Positions 57,601 to 64,000 of a stretch of DNA of 64,000 nucleotides are shown one piece after another. Made by a program: the position numbers and the translations under genes. Each line of letters begins with the position of its first letter. Positions within the stretch are counted from its first letter, which is position 1. The notes below the pieces were generated by a model. The model was not told the origin of the DNA. It worked only from the letters and a program-made list of their open reading frames with translations, and ran no database searches. Source of the DNA: Conus ventricosus (lineage: Eukaryota > Mollusca > Gastropoda > Neogastropoda > Conidae); the NCBI GenBank assembly GCA_018398815.1, contig CM031600.1, positions 48,008,597 to 48,072,596 on the forward strand. The letters run 5' to 3'.

Positions 57601-58915
57601 TTAATGGGTAACTGACTTGGTCAGGCATTCTAGAGGACAGTTATAGATTGTATATACCCCTGCTTGATAGCTGAACACCTTTTTAGGAAGAGGTGTTGCG
57701 GACCGTTTGCCAGACAGTTCATTTGTTCATTATGTTTTTTCACAAGCTAGTCTATGTTAGTTGTTTTCAGCCACCAGTAGTGTTGTTTTCATGTTTGATA
57801 ATGATGGGAACCCCTCTTTTAGCCACCAGAAGTCATAAAGAGGATTTAAGTTGAGTGACTTTTGCTGAGATTCTGCCTCAAAGTGCTAAAACCTGTCCAA
57901 ATTCATAACCTGGGGACTTAACTCAAAAGGGTTTTGATAACAAATCATTTTTTTCCCTTTTATCATGTTATGTCTGACTTCATGGATTTTGTTCAAATAG
58001 CAAGTCCATTATTGTCACGTTGGCACCCAGTGTTTTGAGTTTTGATAAATCCTTTTTTTTTCTTCACTTTTATCGTGCTATGTCTGACTTTATGGATTTT
58101 GTTCAAATAGCAAGTCCATATTGTCACGTTGGCACCCCGTGTTTGAGTTTTGATAATCCTCCCAGGTATATTCTGTACCTGACCTTCTTGGAATGTTTAA
58201 AATAACAAATCCTTGCAAAGTCATTTTTAGTACCTGACATCTTGGATTTTGTTTAAATAACTAGTCCACTACTGTCACTTGGTACCTGATTGGATCTTCA
58301 TGAATTTCTCTTCCAGTCATTTCTGGCATCTGACTTTTTGAATTTTGTTTAAGTAACAAATTCTTTCAAGTCATTTTGGTATCCGACATTTTGGAATTTT
58401 ATTCAAATGATAAGTCCATTATTGTCACTTGGTACCTAACCAGTGCTTTGGGTTATTAACACATTTTGCCTAATGATTTCTTCTGACCTCCTGGAATTTT
58501 TGTTTTAAATATCAAGTCTAGTTTAGTCACTTATGTACCCAAAGTCCGGGTTTTGTTCATGAAAGGAATCCCTTGTAGTCATTTTGTATTTGACTTTTTG
58601 GAATTTTTGTTAAAATACATGTCCATTCTAGTCAGTGTGAATCTGCCGACTTTCAGGCACCTTGTTTAAAAGAACAAGCCCTTGTTGGTAGTCAGAGTAA
58701 TGTGGAATGCAAAGAATGAGAGGGAGAACAAGATGTTTTGACGTTTTGATGTTTTGATGCATTGATGTAAGTGGTTTGATTTGGGGGTAGCCATGCCCCT
58801 AAAGACTTGATAGCTGATGCTTCATTTTTTTTCATTGATTGATTTTTGCACTCCTACTCGATAACTCTTGTTATTTTCATGTCATTTTGTGCCAGCGAGA
58901 CGCTGGTTGTAACAG
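57601..58915 (+). repeat. Gypsy 3' non-coding region with degenerate repeats
   Basis: Units of about 70-110 bp recur with wide divergence. Shared phrases are TGACTTTATGGATTTTGTTC, AAATAGCAAGTCCATTATTG and TCACTTGGTACC. The best pair (57960-58160) is about 90% alike. No envelope-like open frame is present. It lies between integrase and the polypurine tract. Confidence 0.75.
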
Positions 58916-58927
58916 AGTAGGGGGGGA
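58916..58927 (+). other. Gypsy polypurine tract
   Basis: AGAGTAGGGGGGGA directly before the 3' LTR start TGTAGCC. This is the usual plus-strand priming site. Confidence 0.8.
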
Positions 58928-60326
58928 TGTAGCCGGGTGCTAACATGTATATATTTCTTTTGGTTACCTTTCGTGGATGAAAATGTTTTGTTCGAGAGTT
59001 ATCTTCCCCTTACCTCCCTTGGTCGAATCTCCTTTTTTTTATTGTGTAAATTCTTTAAATCAAGAATACCCTAGAACCTACATAGTTGTATGTACGTCAC
59101 TAAAGTCACAAAAATTAATGTATTTGATTCATTACAACCGTATGGGCTGAGAAGCCCATATTTTCTCTAAACTGGTATTTTGCACGAGCAATCTTGGCGC
59201 CATTTTCAATTGTCTGTCGAATGAATATTGAATAATTCTTTGATTTTACAAAAGTAAGAGGAAAACCGAAGAATCTGAAGATGCATGTTAAAAGTAATGT
59301 CTATGAGCTCTCATTTCGTATATCTCATGCTTACGATCTTTTCCGCACAGGCTTGCGACTATACGAAATGACTGACGCGCCGGTCCCTTTAGCGAGTCGC
59401 CTTCTTTGTTTTACTGTCGGAGTTTTGATCTGAATTGTCGTTTCATGAACTTCGACTTCTCGGTCGAAATCTTGCTTATGACTCCATTTCTGTTATGAAT
59501 ACAACTGAAAATGTGTAGAATTTATTATTTAACAGACCGTTTCAACAGAGTATTTTTCAGTTGAAAATTTGCGCCGACGGCCCGACGAAGTGAAAAGTCA
59601 GCTGTGTTTTCTAGTAATTTTTAATAACAGAAATCTCCACTTAGACACTGTCTCGGAAAATGAAATTTATATGTATAAAAAGAGCGAGATGCCGCGTTTT
59701 ATTCATTACAAAATTATTTCACGCTGTTTAGTATTTTTCATCAAAATAAAGGAAAATATGACGTAAGCTTGTTAAAAGTGGCTTCACTCTAGGACATTAA
59801 TCAGCAATGATTTAGTACAGGAACAAAATTGTCAAATGTGACTTACTGCATTTTATTCCTTGTGTTCTGAGGTTTTCATCGATAGTAAATATGTGTTGAT
59901 AGTTTGAACGGAAGCGAGCCAGACAACACGGAAGCTGCCATAGAAAACACAAAATTCTGTTGGTTCCGGCCTCGCGAGGCTCGGTTCGTCTTCGGCACCG
60001 TGGTGCTGGCTTTGGCGGTCCGGTACATGCTTATAAAAGTAGAGCGTTGTGTGAGAATGGATCAGTGTACCCCTAGAGTTCCATGATGTGAGCGACTGGC
60101 GTGAGAGGCAGAGAGAGGGCGCGCTCAGTGCGCTGAGTGCTGAGAGCGAGAGAGTTCCCAGGCTGCGTTCCTGGTTTGAGCTCCTAGCCATGGGAGAGAA
60201 ATAAAAGAAGAAAAACTCCACGTCGTACACTGCGTCTTCTTGACTGGCTGTTGTCCCTTGGTTCCTGCACTTATTACCATCTGCCTGTCTTCACCTGCAC
60301 ACCCCTTACCCCTCCACACCATCACA
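58928..60326 (+). repeat. Gypsy 3' LTR
   Basis: 1,399 bp, near-identical to the 5' copy apart from a handful of substitutions and single-base indels (for example AACAGTG versus AACATG, GTACTGGG versus GTATGGG). TATAAAAG at 60032 and AATAAA at 60200 are both kept. Followed by the TAGA duplication. Confidence 0.93.
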
Positions 60327-60379
60327 TAGAGAACAACAATGGACTTAAAACACATCCTTATCTTACACCTGACACAGAG

Positions 60380-61310
60380 TCAAAATACTCGGTTATACCG
60401 GTCCCCACTTTAACAGCGGCTTCCACATTTCTGTACATAGCCGTCAATGCTTTGAATATTTTTCCGTGAATACCTGTTTTCTGTAATATGAAGTATAGCA
60501 CTTTTTGTCTGTGTATTCTATCAAAGCTTTAGAGAATTCCACAAAGAGCAGGTAAAACCAACCACGATATTTGGTCAGGTATTTTTGAACCAATGATTGA
60601 AGAGAAAAAAAATGCTATCTGTGGTACTGTAACCTTTGCGAAAACCTGCTTGAGCTTTAGGAATAGTATCATTTGCATCACAAAAGTCCTTAGTCTGTTA
60701 TTAACTACTGTACTGTATAATTTGCTGATTAAGTTCAACAATGAAATCCCCCTATGATTGTCTGTTTTCCTCGAAACTACCTTTTTGTGTAAGGGGAATA
60801 TGACAGCTTTCGTCCAGCTTTGAGGGTGCTCCCCATTTCAAAAATTCTGTTGAACAATGGATATAGAAATTTAACAAGAACATCTTCAGCGTGAATGAAA
60901 AATATCAGAGGCCAATCACTGGACCAGCAGCTTTTCCATGTTTTAATGGACGAATGGCACGACGAATTTCAACCTCTGAAATGTCCCCATCTCCTTGGGC
61001 ATTTAAACAACCACTGCAGTTTCCATATACATGATCATTTAGAACATCATCAACCTCCCGGCCGAAATCAGAGTCATCCGCTGATTGCTCTACATTGAAC
61101 AAATTTTTGAAATAATCATACACGCACGAGGTGAGATCAAATTCGAACAGTTCGGTTTGGTTGATGTCAATGACTTAACTTTTTGCCAAAACGCTCTGGA
61201 ATTGATATCAGAACACGCAGCATTTAGTTCGTTTAAAACGCGCTCATTTTGTACTGCATTTTTGCTTTCACACACAATCTTTAAATTGCTACTTCTGATT
61301 CAGATAACTG
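60380..61310 (-). pseudogene. LINE C reverse transcriptase, first half
   Basis: The order is LNAACSDINSRAFWQKVKSL (61090-61275), then ISEVEIRRAIRPLKHGKAAG (60905-61123, the block that opens LINE reverse transcriptases), then MLNLISKLYSTVVNNRLRTF (60529-60741) and a LVLPALCGIL-like segment. The catalytic Asp block is damaged. The protein would continue across the Gypsy element to the YADD box at 51137. Confidence 0.8.
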
Positions 61311-61409
61311 ATTAAAGCTTCCCTTGAATTAGACCGTCTGAATACACCCAGATGTTAATATTTCTTTTCTTTCGCACGCTCACACTCCCCGTCCCACCAG
61401 GGAGGCTGT

Positions 61410-62300
61410 TCACGGGATATTTGCATTTTCCGCTTTGACCTCATTTGACCCGCAGCGTTCTGAAGGAATGTAACAGACAGGTCGACCCCGCCTCAACGTC
61501 ACATTCAGTGCTGTCATAAAAATTTTTCTTTCTTTGTTACAGAAAATATAATCAGCGAATGACTGCATATTCTTCCTTCCAAACAAATCGTAACTCTTCT
61601 TCCAGTACAATCGTTCAGCATTATCCTCAGTCTCCATGCCATAAACATAAGTAAAGGAAGCAACAATAGGGAAATGATCAGATTCACACCTGTTTGCCAC
61701 GTACATATCAACAACAGTATCAAACAATAACTGTGAACAAACAAAATAATCTACGACAGTTTTACCCCGTTTTGCTATGCATGAAATTTCCACAGTTAGT
61801 TCTCCATTTACAATTAACAGATCATATTCTGTACAAGTTCAATAAGTCTACGACCAAAATTATTGACACCACTGTCTTTAGAGTTACGAATAGTTTGTGG
61901 CACATTCTGCATCTTCTAGTATTTGTGCGTGTATATTTTCACCGACGTTATCCGCATCAGAGAGTTCAGACGTGCGGGCATTAAAATCGCAACACAATAG
62001 CCAAGGTAAGTCAGGATATCGGTCCACACCTCTGACATACGGTTTCTAACAAATCAATACTGTTATCACTGTTCTTTCCATAGATCACCGAACGTTCAGG
62101 AGCAATGTAAAGAAACGCAGTAAGAATGTCAAACGGAGAATTCAAAACACACTTATCAACCTTCAGAAAAACACAGTCCTCTGTTGATTGAAGCAGATAC
62201 TCCACATGGCACATAACAGATTTGTGTACACAGACAACACCACCACCTTTCATTTTGTCGTGCATGGAGAGTAAAACACATGAAATCCGGGAAAGCATTT
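61410..62300 (-). pseudogene. LINE C endonuclease
   Basis: Element-strand pieces are DKMKGGGVVCVHKSVMCHVE and LTAFLYIAPERSVIYGKNSD (62011-62298), then KRGKTVVDYFVCSQLLFDTV and ESDHFPIVASF (61660-61793). The last carries the SDHxP motif that ends the endonuclease fold. The catalytic NxE strand near the start is not clearly read. Shifts lie near 62010 and 61860. Confidence 0.75.
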
Positions 62301-62588
62301 TTTATATCACTTTTTACACAGCCACACTTCAGAGAAGGAAAATATTTTAAACTTTTCACAAAAAACGCGGAAAATAACTTTTTAACTTGTGAAATAAACC
62401 TGAACATTCCACGCCATTTTTGAAGGAAAGAGAACGCTTCACAGGGTAAAGGTGTGGGTGTATGAGTGGATGAAATGGGTTTGATGTGTGTGTGTGAGTG
62501 CTGTCAGCCGATGACCGAGGGGTGAAGACAGGAACGCTGGGAGATCGTCTCCTCTTGCTATCCGCATTCTGATGACGCCGGCCTGCCC

Positions 62589-62727
62589 TCATCCCCGCCT
62601 CTGTCGCTCCACTAGACCGCTGGTTGTGGAGTCGTAGACAAAGGACTTGCCTTCGATGACCAGGCTGTCGAAGCGGAGAAACGCTTTCTTGTTGGCTACC
62701 TTCGCTTCCTTCATTTTTTTCCCCTTA
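62589..62727 (-). pseudogene. LINE C ORF1 C-terminal end
   Basis: Minus-strand frame MLLDKGKKMKEAKVANKKAF and LRFDSLVIEGKSFVYDSTTS, ending at a stop after VERQRRG. Ends of this kind (EAK..KKAF.R.D.L.I.GK.F.YD) occur at the ORF1 terminus of LINEs with RNA-binding ORF1 proteins (recollection). It is cut short upstream by the GT microsatellite. Confidence 0.5.
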
Positions 62728-62734
62728 TCAAGCA

Positions 62735-62770
<36 letters not shown>

Positions 62771-62775
<5 letters not shown>

Positions 62776-63057
62776 AGTCCGTTCCTCTCCTCGAATGATA
62801 TGATTGTTAGGGCGCGCGCGTTCCTCTCCTCGAATGATACGATTGTTAGGCGCGCGCGCATGCGTAATGCGTGTGTATGTGTATGAGTGCTTGCGTGCGC
62901 ATGTTTGTGTATGTGTGTGTACGCGCGTGCGTGTATGCGTACGTGCGTGCGCGTGCGCGTATGTGTGTCACGCGAATGGTGTGTGTGTGTGTGTGTGTGT
63001 GCCGCGCGCGCAAGCGTGCACGCGTGCGTGCATGCGTGCTTGCGTGCGTGTGCCTCT

Positions 63058-63103
<46 letters not shown>

Positions 63104-63148
63104 TGTGTGTTGGTTGTGTGAGTGAGAAAGTGGTATGTGTGTGTGTGT

Positions 63149-63182
<34 letters not shown>

Positions 63183-63213
63183 CGTTGCGTGTTTGTGTGC
63201 GTGGCGCGCGCGC

Positions 63214-63268
<55 letters not shown>

Positions 63269-63353
63269 GGTGTGTGTGCTCGCGCGCGAGCGTATGCGTG
63301 TACTCGAGCGCCCCTAACAATCATATCATTCGAGGAGAGGAACCGACTCAAAG
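62771..63353. repeat. Fold-back: inverted arms around GT/CG-rich DNA
   Basis: The left arm TTTGAGTCCGTTCCTCTCCT continues as CGAATGATATGATTGTTAGG (62772-62812). Its complement is at 63309-63352. A second direct copy of the left arm core is at 62819-62853. The 450 bp between is almost entirely alternating GT/GC/CG. Arms differ from each other by about two bases. No target duplication was found; (GT)n and (CA)n lie outside both arms. Confidence 0.8.
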
Positions 63354-63425
63354 ACACACCACACCACACGCACACACACACACACACACACCACACACAC
63401 CACACACACACACACAACCACACAC
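63354..63425. repeat. (CA)n/(CCA)n microsatellite
   Basis: Interrupted CA repeats directly outside the right fold-back arm. Confidence 0.9.
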
Positions 63426-63540
63426 ACCACACACTTGACCCAAAAAGGGAATGTGTCTACACAAATACTAAATCCAGTTAGGACATGAATACAGAGAAAA
63501 AGAAATATGACAGTATTGGAATGTGCGGTTGACATTCTCA

Positions 63541-64000
63541 GTCTGTAGGCAGTCTGTCCAGCAGTGAGGCAGTCTGTCCAGTAGTGAGTCTGTCCAGCAG
63601 TGAGGCAGTCTGTCCAGCAGTGAGGCAGTCTGTCCAGTAGTGAGGCAGTCTGTGCAGTAGTGAGTCTGTCAACAGTGAGGCAGTCTGTCCAGCAGTGAGG
63701 CAGTCTGTCCAGTTGTGAGTCTGTCCACAGTGAGGCAGTCTGTCCAGCGTGAGGCAGTCTGTCCAGTAGTGAGGCAGTCGTCCAGTAGTGAGGCAGTCTG
63801 TCCAGCAGTGAGGCGTCTGTGAGGCAGTCTGTCCAGCAGTGAGGCAGTCTGTCCAGTAGTGAGGCAGTCTGTCAGCATGAGGCAGTCGTCCAGCATGAGG
63901 CAGTCGTCATATGAGTCTGTCCAGTAGTGAGGCAGTCTGTCCAGCAGTGAGGCAGTCTGTCCAGCAGTGAGGCAGTCTGTCCAGTAGTGAGGCAGTCCGT
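63541..64000. repeat. 20-bp minisatellite, runs off the window
   Basis: Unit GTGAGGCAGTCTGTCCAGCA with CAG/TAG variation. About 22 copies, many with one-base losses. The array is still going at the last base. Confidence 0.93.

Larger units (their letters stand above)
51244..60326 (+). mobile_element. Ty3/Gypsy LTR retrotransposon, 9.1 kb
   Basis: Two long terminal repeats of about 1.4 kb (TG...CA ends) bound a gag-pol interior in the order protease, reverse transcriptase, RNase H, integrase, which is the Gypsy order. The target duplication is TAGA (51240-51243 and 60327-60330). No envelope gene is seen. The coding region contains many single-base shifts, although the LTRs are almost identical, so either the insertion is young and newly damaged or the assembly has indel errors. 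Confidence 0.94.
60331..62730 (-). mobile_element. Non-LTR retrotransposon C, 5' part
   Basis: The element strand runs from about 62730 to 60331 and resumes at 51243. It includes an ORF1 end (62589-62727), an endonuclease (61410-62300) and the first part of the reverse transcriptase (60380-61310). Pieces lie in several frames. The 5' boundary is blurred by the (GT)n at 62738. Confidence 0.83.

Overview
This window is animal nuclear DNA, most likely from a mollusc or another lophotrochozoan. The reasons are split exons with GT/AG borders, very dense (AC)n/(GT)n microsatellites, large minisatellites inside introns, and a mix of Tc1/mariner, piggyBac, Ty3/Gypsy, non-LTR, Penelope-type and Maverick/Polinton-like elements. 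There is no bacterial gene organisation. Three runs of exactly 100 N (11000-11099, 23092-23191, 35330-35429) are scaffold gaps. Many single-base deletions in repeat copies and open frames suggest a long-read assembly that is imperfectly polished in repeats.

1-18 kb: part of one plus-strand host gene. Three small exons (2970-3036, 7949-7987, 10529-10598) have matching splice phases and together encode the proline/glycine-rich C-terminal half of an SSBP2/3/4 (SSDP) family protein, the LDB1/Chip cofactor. A weak fourth candidate is at 17049-17114. The introns hold four minisatellite families of 39, 44, 38 and 58 bp. The 39-bp family begins exactly at the exon 2970-3036 donor and copies that splice junction about 19 times.

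18-31 kb: a non-autonomous piggyBac element with TTAA ends (18002-19080), a Penelope-type hammerhead ribozyme motif (23755-23807), a Tc1 element with clear inverted ends (24098-25598), and a decayed non-LTR retrotransposon on the minus strand (26211-29399).

31-35 kb: a second non-LTR element (31752-34373) with an exact 11-bp target duplication. It sits inside an older decayed reading frame that carries a conserved IELTVPYE-type motif.

35.4-45.5 kb: a decayed Maverick/Polinton-like (adintovirus-type) element. It has the end of a retroviral-type integrase, a double jelly-roll capsid gene, an FtsK/HerA-type packaging ATPase and several coiled-coil or membrane accessory genes arranged on both strands. 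A second Tc1 element (40394-42005) landed between two of its genes, and one gene is tandemly duplicated at 779 bp. No DNA polymerase B is visible.

45.5-50.3 kb: no genes; a 230-bp fold-back element, a perfect 32-bp palindrome and several microsatellites.

50.3-62.7 kb: a minus-strand non-LTR retrotransposon split just before its YADD motif by a 9.1-kb Ty3/Gypsy element with 1.4-kb LTRs and a TAGA target duplication. The window ends with a GT-rich fold-back region (62771-63353) and a 20-bp minisatellite that runs off the end.
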